NCBI GenBank assembly: GCA_963169765.1 | Contig: CAUJEN010000064.1 | Location: 33,669 to 97,668, forward strand | DNA: 64,000 bases | Origin: QWHO01 sp021404945 | GTDB lineage: Bacteria > Vulcanimicrobiota > Xenobia > Xenobiales > QWHO01 | Reading direction: 5' to 3' | In this document: positions 52,125 to 60,463 of the stretch, piece by piece | How positions within the stretch are numbered: the first letter of the stretch is position 1 | How the letters are laid out: each line of letters opens with the position of its first letter | Position numbers and translations under genes: made by a program | The notes under the pieces: model-generated | The model's input: only the letters and a program-made list of their open reading frames with translations | The model's database searches: none | Told to the model about the DNA's origin: nothing

Positions 52125-53134
52125 GCTCCCAGCCGCTCCACGGCCTGCGCCACCCCCTCAGGCTCGATGGGCTCGGGTCGAGGCTGCTCGAGCAGCTCCT
52201 CCACCAGCGAACCGAAATCTCCGAGCAGGAAAGCCTCTCGCCCCAGCTCGCGCAGGCCGCCCCGTCGCTGCATGAACTCCCACAGGCAGGCCTCCTCGGG
52301 CCAGTCGCGGCGACGCAGCGAGAGAACCGGCAGGCCGTGGTTGGCGGCTTCTGCGAAACTGCCGTAGCCGGGCTTGGTGATCAGCAGGTCGGCGCCGGCC
52401 ATCAGATCGATGAAGCTCACCGGCAGCGACTCCACCGCCACCGCCCGGGGGTGACCGGGCAGCCAGCCCTCGGGCACCAGCCAGGTAACCCCTGGCAGGT
52501 CCGGCCAGCCGGAAGGCCCGGGCAGCGGCAGCCCCCCCAGCGAGACCAGCACCAGCTTGCCGCTCAGGCCCAGCGAGCGTCTCAGGCCGCGACGGGCCAC
52601 CAGACCCAGCGCTCGCTTACGAGGCACACTTGCCATGGGCATGCTGGGGGTGGGCTGCCAGAACTCGGTCACCGTGGCGTAGGCGCGCCGGATGGCGGGT
52701 AAGAAATCGGCCTCCCCCAGACATCCGGCCACGATATCTCCCCAGTTCAGGCTGCACATCGCAAGGCAGGGGATGCCGAGCCGGAAAGCCGCCTCGGCCA
52801 CGCGGTAGGGGACGTTGGCCAGCACCACGTCGGGGGCGCAGGAGCGCAGCCAGGCCGTCTCCTGGTCCAGGTCGCGCTGGTAGCGGGCGTGAAACTCCCG
52901 GTAAGCTCGCAAGGTGGCCGGGTGGTCGACCGTGAGGGCATCCTGGTTGCGCACTCCCACGTCCAGAGCCCGCTCGATCCGGGTGAACGGCACGGTCAGG
53001 TGACGCCCCAGCACCTCCTGCGGCAGGGTGGTGGCCAGGGTGAGCTCGACCCCCCGAAGGCTGCTCAAGATGGGGGCACACTGGCCCAGGTGGCCGAGAC
53101 CGTGGGCGCTGAGAGCAACGAGCAGCCTGGCCAT
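52109..53134 (-). CDS. GT1/MurG-like glycosyltransferase
   Basis: 341 residues. N-terminal SAHGLGHLGQCAPILSSL is the glycine loop of GT-B enzymes; C-terminal ADLLITKPGYGSFAEAANHGLPVLSL is the donor-binding segment, with Gly-Tyr-Gly and Glu as in MurG-like and UGT-like families. No membrane helix. The acceptor is unknown. It converges on, and slightly overlaps, the third Tat small protein, so an exported peptide glycosylation role is possible but only by position. Confidence 0.85.
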   Translation of the reverse strand: MARLLVALSAHGLGHLGQCAPILSSLRGVELTLATTLPQEVLGRHLTVPFTRIERALDVGVRNQDALTVDHPATLRAYREFHARYQRDLDQETAWLRSCAPDVVLANVPYRVAEAAFRLGIPCLAMCSLNWGDIVAGCLGEADFLPAIRRAYATVTEFWQPTPSMPMASVPRKRALGLVARRGLRRSLGLSGKLVLVSLGGLPLPGPSGWPDLPGVTWLVPEGWLPGHPRAVAVESLPVSFIDLMAGADLLITKPGYGSFAEAANHGLPVLSLRRRDWPEEACLWEFMQRRGGLRELGREAFLLGDFGSLVEELLEQPRPEPIEPEGVAQAVERLGAYLAG

Positions 53135-53225
53135 CAGGAGCCGGTCTCAGGGCCCGTCACGAAATGACCTGACGCCTCGAAACCAGGCTCCATCATGCTC
53201 TGCGGGCTTGTTCCACGACAGGTTC

Positions 53226-53822
53226 TTAGCGTCCGGTGGCGGAAGCGGCGCGAACAAAAGCCTCGGGGTCCATGGCGACCTCGATGATGTGGCTGCGCAG
53301 CGGATCGCGATCGACGATTTTGGCCAGGCTGAGCAGCCGGGAGCTGACCTTGAGCCCGCTCTGGCGCAGGCTGCGGAGATTGGCGGCAAAGCGGATGCGG
53401 TCGGCGTCGCGATAGAGACCCAGGCTCCCGCCTTTCTCGGCAAAGCCAGGCAGGTCGCTCACGGTCAGCACCGGATACTTGCTCACCGCTCCCAGGATGG
53501 CGGGCAACTGGGCGGCCCGTGAAGGGCCGACATAGAGGCAATCCACCTCACAGGCCTCCTCTACCGTTCGCACCGGTCGCACCACCACCGGCTTCTCGGC
53601 CACCATGCGCCCGTTGAGCCCGGCCAGGGCGACCGCCAGCGGGTCCTTGCCCACCGTGCCCATAGTGCCCAGCACCAGCCTGGGCTTGGATTCGGGCCAC
53701 TCCACGAACTTGAGGAAGTTATGCACCACCAGCACCTTGAGCTCATCCTCGCGGGAGAAGGCTCCGGGAGCCGGCGCCAGGGTCAGCACAAGCAGGAGCA
53801 AAACCAGGGTCGCGCCTCTCAT
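53226..53822 (-). CDS. YfiR/DUF4154-like periplasmic protein
   Basis: 198 residues: signal peptide MRGATLVLLLLVLTLAPAPGA|F, then LKVLVVHNFLKFVEWPES, PVVVRPVRTVEEACEVDCLYVG, PVLTVSDLPGFAEKGGSLGLYRD and IRFAANLRSLRQSGLKVSSRLLSLAKIV, the familiar order of YfiR-like proteins. YfiR represses a membrane diguanylate cyclase in other bacteria; there is none here. ATG overlaps the stop of the large exoprotein, an odd coupling that suggests it helps with secretion or sensing of it. Confidence 0.9.
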   Translation of the reverse strand: MRGATLVLLLLVLTLAPAPGAFSREDELKVLVVHNFLKFVEWPESKPRLVLGTMGTVGKDPLAVALAGLNGRMVAEKPVVVRPVRTVEEACEVDCLYVGPSRAAQLPAILGAVSKYPVLTVSDLPGFAEKGGSLGLYRDADRIRFAANLRSLRQSGLKVSSRLLSLAKIVDRDPLRSHIIEVAMDPEAFVRAASATGR

Positions 53823-56800
53823 GAGCCCACCGTGCACAGGACCTGAATGGTCTGAGTGGTGATATTTCCGGCCGCGTCGTAAGCCTGGACCGTGATGGTG
53901 TTGAGGCCGGGCTGGAGGGGGATGATGGCGTTCCAGCGCCACTCGTCGTCAGGCACCACCACGTCGGCGTCCGTGTAGCCCACTCGCAGCAGGGTGGTGC
54001 CCGGGCTGACGCTGCCCGACAGGGCGATGGAGCTCTCGCTGCACACGACCGGGAACGGCACCACGGCGATGGCCGGAGGCTCGGAGTCGAACTGGGTCTG
54101 ATACAGGGTCCGGCCATCGCTCAGGCGCAGATTGAAGAAGACGCTGTCGAGGATGGCAAAGACCTGACCCCGGTTGAGCGAGGAGCCGCTCACGTCGTCG
54201 GGCAGAATGCCGAGAGCGCTGGCGGTACCCACCAGGTTGCCCTGGGCGTTGATCTGGTAGATGCTGAAGAGGGTCTGCAGCAGGCTCTCGAGGGTCACCG
54301 GCGCTGAAAGCTCGCCGCTCAAGGGGGATGATCCCAGCACGCCGACCAGAAACGCCGAGAGCTCGGAGAGCGGCATGGGCTGGCTCAGGTTCTCCAGTTG
54401 AGCCAGGCTCATTCCGGGGTCAGAGACCGAGGCCTGCAGCAGGGCCGCCAGCACGAACCGGTCGGAGCTGCCGGGCTGAGGGGGAGCCAGGTTGGACATG
54501 GTAGAGGTGAAACCCAGGGTGGCCTGGGCCGTGCTGGAGGCCTCAGAGGACTCTGGATCGGGCGGCGCGCCCGGGTCGGCCGGAGGGATCGGATGGGTGA
54601 TCTGCTGTTGACCAGCTCCGATTGCCTCGGTGATCGCGGCCGACAGGTCCGGATCGACCGCCTGCAGCTCAGGCGAAAGCGGATGGGGCGAAGGTGCGAT
54701 CGGATCGACGGGATGAGGGGGGACCAAAGGGTCCACAGGGTCCACCGGGTCAATGGGCGGAACGACCGGGTCCACCGGAGTCGGCGGGACAGGCTGCGGC
54801 AAAACGGCCACCCCGTTGAAGAGCACCTCGCCGGGCGGGGCTACCGGCACCAGCAGCGTGTTGGACGGGGTCACGCTACCCACCAGGTTGGCGGAGACCC
54901 CGCTCTCTACCCCCCCGGGGATGGTGACCAGGCTGCCCGAGACATCCACCACGAACGGCTCGATCAGGGTTCCGATCACGTCTCCGGCCACCAGGGTTGA
55001 GTCGTTGCCAGCGGTCAGATTGGCCGGGCCCGAGAGGGGAGCCCCCAGGATGGGTCCGCCGGCTGAAAGGTCGGCCGAGCCGGTGGCCATGACTTCCATC
55101 ACGCTCAGGAAGCCCGTGCCCGTGATGGCGACGTCGCTTCCGCGGATGCCGGCCAGAACGAGGCCTCCTTCCTGGCGCACGTCCACGTTCTGGGCCAGGG
55201 CATCGATGGTCAGAACGTCCACCGCGGTGTTCAGAGTCACCGGGCCAGTGGCCGTCAAGACAAATGTTCCAGCCCGCACAGGATCGCTGGGAAGACTGGT
55301 CACCGCACCCGAATTGACCAGGGTGAGCGCATTCGGACGCTGGGTCTGACCCACCGACATGGTCAGATCACCCGTGTTGGCCAAGACCGCATCCATGGGT
55401 GTATCAAGGCTCAACTGGCTGACCTGGGAATTGATCTGCGCGTTCCCCCCGGCCTGCACGTCCAGAGCTTGCGCCGTCACGCCGCTGGCTGACACCTGCC
55501 CGCCAGCCTGCACAGCCACCGAGCCAGGGCCGGCGTCGACCAGACCGTTCAGGGCCACCGAGCCGGTCTGGGTCAACTGCACGTTGCCCCCGCTGGTGGC
55601 CAGCAACAGGCCAGGGTCCTGGATGAAGTCCGAGCCGCTGGCGGTGAAGCTTCCCCCCAGCGTGGTGATATTGCCGCCACCCGTCTGAGAGTTGGCCGCC
55701 AGCACCACGTCGCCGGCCGTGCTCCCCAGCCAGTTGGCCTGCAGCTCCACGTTCAGCGGAGCCTGCCCCCCGATGGGGGCGGCCACCACGATGTTGTTGT
55801 GCGCCTGCAGCAACAGCTTCGATGTAGCAGTAGTGGTGAGGGGGTTGATCGGGTCCAGCACGGAAATATCGCCCGGCTCGAGGTCGGGGGCCCCGGTGCC
55901 GGTCTGGACAATGACGGTTCCACCCATGGCCAGGGCATTTTCGAGCGTGGAGGGGAGGATGGCCGCGTTGTCGGTCAGCGAGACGAAAGGGTTGCTGTCG
56001 GTCATCCCCGCAGCGCCCAGGAGCGAGACAGCGATATTATTGGGATCGATCAGCCAGGTCCCGGCCTTCCCCTCGGGTGCGGCCAGGTCGGGGGCCCGAT
56101 TGAGCGAGACGCGCCCGGCCGAGGTTTCCAGGAAGCCCCCGTCGCCACCCTGGGGGCCACCCCGCACAGAGACCAGACCGTCCACCACCGCGCTATCCCC
56201 GGCCAGAACCCGAACCTCTCCTCCATCGCCCTGCTCGGTCGCATCGGCGCGGATGATGGCCTCAGATCCAACGTAGGCGTAGCGCTCACCCCGCAGCTCC
56301 ACCCGTCCGGCTCGCGAGGGAGCCGAGACGTCCACCGCGGCCGGCCCCAGGAGGCCGACGCGGTCGCCCTGCAAGCCCACCTGCCCACCGGAGGCCTCGA
56401 TGCGGCCCGCGTTGAGGGCCATGCCGCCGGCCCCGATCAGGCGCACCTGGCCGTCTTGCAGCTCGACCCCGCTGGCATCGGTGGTGCTGCTGGCCACCAG
56501 CGAGCCGATGACGTCGTTGACCAGATCGGCCGGCAGCACGACGTCCTGCCCGGGAGTGGAAGGCACCACATAGTGCACCAGCCCCTGACCGTCAAAGTTG
56601 ACCGTGGTGCGGGGCACGGCCGCCAGAGTCACCGTGCCCAGACGGGCCACGATGCTGCCCTGGTTGCTCACCAGCGGGGCCATCAACACCACGTAGCCCC
56701 CGTCTGCGGCCTGGATGGCTCCCTGGTTGATCACGAAGGAGTCGGGCCGGGAAGGGTCGGGGGTGAAGGTGGAGCGGCCGTCCAGGAAATCCTGGTTGGA

Positions 56801-57190
56801 GAGCTGCATGGTGGTGGCGAACAGGCTGCCCACGTTGACCGTGGCGGTGGGACCGAAAACGATGCCGCTGGGGTTGACCAGAAAGACCCTGCCGTTGGCC
56901 GATAGCTCTCCCAAGATCAGGGACGGGTTCACGCCGGTGACCCGGTTGAGCACCGCCGAGGTCTGGGACGGCTGCAAGAAGCGTACGAACTGGCTGGCGG
57001 GAATGCTGAAGCTGCGCCACTCCAGGATGGCTTTGTCGGTGCCCTGGCGGATCGTCAGCCCACCCGGGCCGCCCTGAATCACGGCCTGGCCCGAAACCAC
57101 CCGCCCATCCTGAGGTTGCGACAGAGCCGGAGAGCTCAGGGAAAGGGCTGCCAAAGAGAGTGCCATGAGCCGTCGAATCAGCATGGCCAT
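53819..57190 (-). CDS. Large haemagglutinin-type (TpsA-like) exoprotein
   Basis: About 1123 residues from ATG 57190 (or 57184/57229). Signal peptide, then the filamentous haemagglutinin N-terminal domain: GQAVIQGGPGGLTIRQGTDK, AVLNRVTGVNPSLILGELSANGRVF, LVNPSGIVFGPTATVNVGSLFATT. Beta-helix repeats follow to about 780. A Pro-Val-Asp repeat (PVDPVVPPIDPVDPVDP) then separates a helical part and a last Ig-like domain (GLNTITVQAYDAAGNITTQTI). It should be exported by a TpsB-type pore, none of which is in view. Probably an adhesin. Confidence 0.92.
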   Translation of the reverse strand: MAMLIRRLMALSLAALSLSSPALSQPQDGRVVSGQAVIQGGPGGLTIRQGTDKAILEWRSFSIPASQFVRFLQPSQTSAVLNRVTGVNPSLILGELSANGRVFLVNPSGIVFGPTATVNVGSLFATTMQLSNQDFLDGRSTFTPDPSRPDSFVINQGAIQAADGGYVVLMAPLVSNQGSIVARLGTVTLAAVPRTTVNFDGQGLVHYVVPSTPGQDVVLPADLVNDVIGSLVASSTTDASGVELQDGQVRLIGAGGMALNAGRIEASGGQVGLQGDRVGLLGPAAVDVSAPSRAGRVELRGERYAYVGSEAIIRADATEQGDGGEVRVLAGDSAVVDGLVSVRGGPQGGDGGFLETSAGRVSLNRAPDLAAPEGKAGTWLIDPNNIAVSLLGAAGMTDSNPFVSLTDNAAILPSTLENALAMGGTVIVQTGTGAPDLEPGDISVLDPINPLTTTATSKLLLQAHNNIVVAAPIGGQAPLNVELQANWLGSTAGDVVLAANSQTGGGNITTLGGSFTASGSDFIQDPGLLLATSGGNVQLTQTGSVALNGLVDAGPGSVAVQAGGQVSASGVTAQALDVQAGGNAQINSQVSQLSLDTPMDAVLANTGDLTMSVGQTQRPNALTLVNSGAVTSLPSDPVRAGTFVLTATGPVTLNTAVDVLTIDALAQNVDVRQEGGLVLAGIRGSDVAITGTGFLSVMEVMATGSADLSAGGPILGAPLSGPANLTAGNDSTLVAGDVIGTLIEPFVVDVSGSLVTIPGGVESGVSANLVGSVTPSNTLLVPVAPPGEVLFNGVAVLPQPVPPTPVDPVVPPIDPVDPVDPLVPPHPVDPIAPSPHPLSPELQAVDPDLSAAITEAIGAGQQQITHPIPPADPGAPPDPESSEASSTAQATLGFTSTMSNLAPPQPGSSDRFVLAALLQASVSDPGMSLAQLENLSQPMPLSELSAFLVGVLGSSPLSGELSAPVTLESLLQTLFSIYQINAQGNLVGTASALGILPDDVSGSSLNRGQVFAILDSVFFNLRLSDGRTLYQTQFDSEPPAIAVVPFPVVCSESSIALSGSVSPGTTLLRVGYTDADVVVPDDEWRWNAIIPLQPGLNTITVQAYDAAGNITTQTIQVLCTVGS

Positions 57191-57289
57191 GGGTTCTCGC
57201 TGGACGGGTGACTCCCTGTTAGGGACCATGGGACCTGATGACGTTCCGGGCGACCGAGGGTCCTCGAGCTCGAGGAAGAAGAGGACCGG

Positions 57290-57832
57290 ATGCGTCGATT
57301 AACTCCACTTCTCATCACCCTGCTCTTCGTGACGGTGGCCCGGGGGGCCTCCGGTGGCTGGACCTGCTCCACCCCCGCTGGGGACTTCCAGGTCCGCCTG
57401 CCTTTCAGCGCCGCTCACGACATCTCCACGCTCACGGTGGACGGCGTCAAGCGGACTGGCTTTTTCATCGACAGCGTCACCGACAAGGCCCTCTTCGCTG
57501 AGGCCCGATGCTCCAATGTGCGGGAGCTCGGCGTCTGGAGCGAGCCCTACCGCGACGAAGCCAGCTTCAGGAAGTTCGTCCTCTTCAAGTTCGGCTCTCC
57601 AGGACGCCCCGGCGAGCGTGGCGCGGCCAGGGAGTCCGTGGTGCGCTACGGCAGCTTCACGGGCTTTCAACTCGAGCGCGACTATGAAGGCTACAAGGGC
57701 GTTCGCACCCTGGAGCGGGTTGTGGGTGTGCACACCCCATCGTGGCAACACAGTTTCTACTGCATGTGGCACAAGAATCCGGGCGAGCCGGCCGTCAAAG
57801 CGTTCTTCGAGTCTATCAAGTGCACGCTTTAA
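57290..57832 (+). CDS. Secreted protein of unknown function
   Basis: 180 residues, ATG 57290 with GGAAGAAGAGG upstream. Signal peptide MRRLTPLLITLLFVTVARG|A, then a compact alpha/beta domain with Cys at about 26, 74, 158 and 178 that could form two disulfides (WTCSTPAGDFQVRLPF; YCMWHKNPGEPAVKAFFESIKC). No known family to me. It is divergent from the exoprotein with 99 bases between and convergent with the sigma gene. Confidence 0.8.
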   Translation: MRRLTPLLITLLFVTVARGASGGWTCSTPAGDFQVRLPFSAAHDISTLTVDGVKRTGFFIDSVTDKALFAEARCSNVRELGVWSEPYRDEASFRKFVLFKFGSPGRPGERGAARESVVRYGSFTGFQLERDYEGYKGVRTLERVVGVHTPSWQHSFYCMWHKNPGEPAVKAFFESIKCTL

Positions 57833-57844
57833 ACCACGGCGCTC

Positions 57845-58408
57845 TCACCGAGGGGTCTGTTGAAAGGCCTGCCACAGCCTCTTGTGAAGAGCGGAGCGCC
57901 CCCGGCTGATGCGTGAGCGCACCGTCCCCAGGGGCACCCCGAGGATGGTGGCAATCTCCTGGTAGCTAAATCCCTCCACGTCATAGAGCAGGACCGCTGA
58001 TCGCAGGTCTTCGCTCAATTCACTGAGGGCAGCCCGAATCTCTCCCGAAGGACACTGGTCAAAGAAAATCTTCTCGGGATTGTCCGCCAGAATTTTCTCC
58101 TGCTCGAGCAATCGGTCGTGCAGAAAGAACTCGCTCGCCTCGTCGATGGAGATGCTCTCCTGACGAGTCGAACGAGAGCGAAGGCGCTGGCGGTGCAAAT
58201 TGTGGAGGATGGTGAAGAGCCAGGACTTACAGTTGGAGCCCTCCCGAAACTGATAAAAGAAGCGATAAGCCCGCTCATAGGCCTCCTGGAACAGGTCCTC
58301 GGCCTGGGAATCGTCCCTACAGAGCCGCCGGGCGAAGCGGTAGAGCGCCTCGGCGTGGACCAACGCTTCCCGGTCGAAGCGCTCGCGTATGGTTTCGGAC
58401 TTGGCCAT
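57845..58408 (-). CDS. ECF-type RNA polymerase sigma factor
   Basis: 187 residues from ATG 58408. Region 2: ALYRFARRLCRDDSQAEDLFQEAYERAYRFF, FREGSNCKSWLFTILHNL. Region 4: LRSAVLLYDVEGFSYQEIATILGVPLGTVRSRISRGRSAL. It directs RNA polymerase to stress or envelope promoters. Its first about 30 codons lie inside the preceding anti-sigma frame (92-base overlap). The order is anti-sigma first, then sigma, opposite to most pairs. Confidence 0.95.
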   Translation of the reverse strand: MAKSETIRERFDREALVHAEALYRFARRLCRDDSQAEDLFQEAYERAYRFFYQFREGSNCKSWLFTILHNLHRQRLRSRSTRQESISIDEASEFFLHDRLLEQEKILADNPEKIFFDQCPSGEIRAALSELSEDLRSAVLLYDVEGFSYQEIATILGVPLGTVRSRISRGRSALHKRLWQAFQQTPR

Positions 58409-59189
58409 CGACGGTGAAGCGCCCGGGAATCGGGCGAAAGAGGGCCCGGGCCGCCAGCTCAACCTGAAGCTCGCCTCGCAAAGCTACCCAACCCCGCAGC
58501 TCAGCCTCATTCACGCGAGCGACCAGGCCGTAGAGCCAACCCTCGCGTTCCCAGACAAGCACGCTGTAGCCATTGTAACGGTGGGCGGTTGGCTTCTGCG
58601 ACAGGCTGGCAATCCCCTGCAGGTCGGCGCGCGGCAGCACGTAGAGTGAGACCTGTCCTTGACTCGAGCCCGCGTACATCAGGTGGGGCCCGCGGGCGCC
58701 CTCGGCCACCGGACAATCGCGTCGGTCGACCGGGGTCAGGGTCGCCGGCCACCTTGCTGGGATGGGGAGCTCTCGGTCGGAGTGAGCCACCATCCACCTT
58801 CTGAACTGCTCTGCCTTCGCCCGGGTGTTCTGAATATGGAAGCAGCCCTCGTGGTGACGTACCATGTCGGCCACCAGGGGGTCGACCTGGGGTCTGCCCC
58901 AGAGGAAGAAGGCGATGGCCAGGGCAGCCGCCAGAGCCAGAATGCCGACCAGAGAAGCGCTGTGAGACTTCCTTCTGGGAGATGGCAACCTGTCGAGTCG
59001 GGCCACCAGGCGGCTCGTCAGCCCCTCGGGGAGAGAGGGCTCAGACTCGGCCTGCCGCACTTTCTCGGCCAGCGAGCGAGCGAATGCGGCACGCCGGCGG
59101 CAATCAACGCACCCCAGCAGGTGCTCAGCGACCTCCGGGTCAGGGTCGAGCAGGCGAGACGCAAGCTTCTGGCAGTCGGACGATGTCAT
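58317..59189 (-). CDS. Zinc-type anti-sigma factor
   Basis: 290 residues. Residues 1-35 hold a ZAS-like site: Cys6, His23, Cys27, Cys30 in HLLGCVDC (HxxxCxxC). A transmembrane helix at about 76-97 (SASLVGILALAAALAIAFFLW) and a periplasmic domain with HHEGCFHIQ and LPIPARWPATLTP. It should hold the sigma factor at the membrane. The frame goes 92 bases into the sigma gene, so its true end may be earlier if a frameshift exists. Upstream, minus-strand GGAACTT (59221-59227) resembles an ECF -35 box, possible autoregulation. Confidence 0.85.
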   Translation of the reverse strand: MTSSDCQKLASRLLDPDPEVAEHLLGCVDCRRRAAFARSLAEKVRQAESEPSLPEGLTSRLVARLDRLPSPRRKSHSASLVGILALAAALAIAFFLWGRPQVDPLVADMVRHHEGCFHIQNTRAKAEQFRRWMVAHSDRELPIPARWPATLTPVDRRDCPVAEGARGPHLMYAGSSQGQVSLYVLPRADLQGIASLSQKPTAHRYNGYSVLVWEREGWLYGLVARVNEAELRGWVALRGELQVELAARALFRPIPGRFTVDGQVRNHTRALRPGSVGPRRGALPLRPAAL

Positions 59190-59566
59190 CGCGAGCTACA
59201 TAATGCTCCGAGTCAGGTGGAAGTTCCCGCCGCCCGGCGACACAGTTATCCGGCTGCGCTACCAGGGCTGCACTGACCTGTGGTCGTTTGGTGTGCCTTT
59301 TCTGGGACTGCTCAGAAGGGCTCCCGGTCACGGACCCACAACTCACGAGGGTTGGTGACCCGGGTAGTCACCCGAAAGGCGGGTGGACGGGGCTCGTCGG
59401 GCGGCTGCTGGTCCGGGTCAAGCAATACCAGGGTGTGCTCAGACGAGTAGCGGCTCAGGTCGGCCTGGCTCCAATGAGGGTTGAGCTGTCGGACCCCAGT
59501 CTTGCGGGGAAAATCTGCTACACGTCGACGGCGGGGAGGTTCCAGGGCGCCTGGTGACGTTGTCTC
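59190..59566. other. Intergenic stretch with an uncertain reading frame
   Basis: Minus-strand 59566-59318 is open in the frame of the HD gene, just after its stop, and translates to natural-looking sequence (RQLNPHWSQADLSRYSSEH; RVTNPRELWVRDREPF), but has no start codon. It may be an eroded extension of the HD protein or chance. The left part holds the probable anti-sigma promoter and the motif at 59241. Confidence 0.35.
59241..59259. repeat. Copy 3 of the dispersed motif
   Basis: CACAGTTATCCGGCTGCGC, one mismatch to 43651-43669. It lies about 50 bases upstream of the anti-sigma start on the minus strand, as copy 2 does at the lipoprotein-sulfatase. Confidence 0.4.
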
Positions 59567-60106
59567 TCAAGATTGCTCGAAGAGCCGCTCGAGAGCCAGT
59601 CGGTAGCGATCTACCAGCGGGCTGTCCAGACGCCGCTGGAAAGAGCCCAGCAAGCCCCTGTAATACCAAGCTTGCTGGTCACGACCGCGCTTGAAACGGC
59701 ACCAGAGCTCTGACCCGAGCAGCTCGAGATCCTCCAGCATCGACTCGACGTTGTCGAGCTTGTCGGCCAGCGCGAGCAGCACCTCGTCGGGACGGGCCTG
59801 GTGCGCGAGAAACTCCAGCGTGTGCAGCTTGCGCTCCTCCCAGGCCAGGCTCTTGTCGGGCTCGGACACAGCCAGCACCAGTCGGCTCACCTCGCCCCCG
59901 AATCTAGCCAGGAGTTGATCGGGGGTGACTTCGGTATCCTCCACCACGTCGTGCAGCACCCCGGCAGCGGCCAACTCCTCCTCGGCTCCGCCTGCGATCA
60001 GGATGCGCATGACCCCCAGCGGATGCACGATGTAGGGGACCCGGCTGGCCTTGCGGTACTGCCCTCGATGAGCAGCGGCGGCGAATTCAATGGCCTCAAA
60101 GAGCAT
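59567..60106 (-). CDS. RelA/SpoT-type HD domain hydrolase
   Basis: 179 residues, a stand-alone HD domain. RGQYRKASRVPYIVHPLGVM, HDVVEDTEVTPDQLLARFG and LALADKLDNVESM match the (p)ppGpp hydrolase domain of SpoT and small alarmone hydrolases (MESH1-type), including the metal-binding HD and the ED pair. No synthetase domain. It may remove (p)ppGpp or a related nucleotide. Divergent from the small gene at 60198. Confidence 0.92.
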   Translation of the reverse strand: MLFEAIEFAAAAHRGQYRKASRVPYIVHPLGVMRILIAGGAEEELAAAGVLHDVVEDTEVTPDQLLARFGGEVSRLVLAVSEPDKSLAWEERKLHTLEFLAHQARPDEVLLALADKLDNVESMLEDLELLGSELWCRFKRGRDQQAWYYRGLLGSFQRRLDSPLVDRYRLALERLFEQS

Positions 60107-60197
60107 GCCCGGGGTTTCGAGGGTGCTCTCGAATGACCTGGATCAGTGCGCCGTCAACGGTTCCGGGCTAAGGTTGGGAGCAAGGAGGCGCAAAGCC

Positions 60198-60458
60198 ATG
60201 TCTGACAACCTGATGCAAGACATCGCGCGCATGCGCGACGAGATCAAGCTCCACATCCACCTTGGGAAGGCCGAGACCCGCGACCTGTTCGCCGAGCTCG
60301 AGCGCAAGTGGGAGGCCTTGCAGCACCGGCTCAAGCCGGTCAAGGAGGCCACCCGCGAGGCCGCCGCCGACGTGGGTCAGGCCATGGGCACCCTGCTCGA
60401 AGAGCTCTATGCCGGCTATAAGAAGGTGGCTCAGGCCCTCAAGTCCATGCGGAGCTGA
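60198..60458 (+). CDS. Small helical protein
   Basis: 86 residues with AAGGAGGC 9 bases before ATG 60198. All helical and charged: ARMRDEIKLHIHLGKAETRD, FAELERKWEALQHRLKPV, ADVGQAMGTLLEELYAGYKKVA. The DEIxLxxHLGKAE pattern is shared with short proteins of unknown role in other bacteria. No membrane helix. Five bases before the L,D-transpeptidase gene, probably in one transcript. Confidence 0.82.
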   Translation: MSDNLMQDIARMRDEIKLHIHLGKAETRDLFAELERKWEALQHRLKPVKEATREAAADVGQAMGTLLEELYAGYKKVAQALKSMRS

Positions 60459-60463
60459 GCAAG

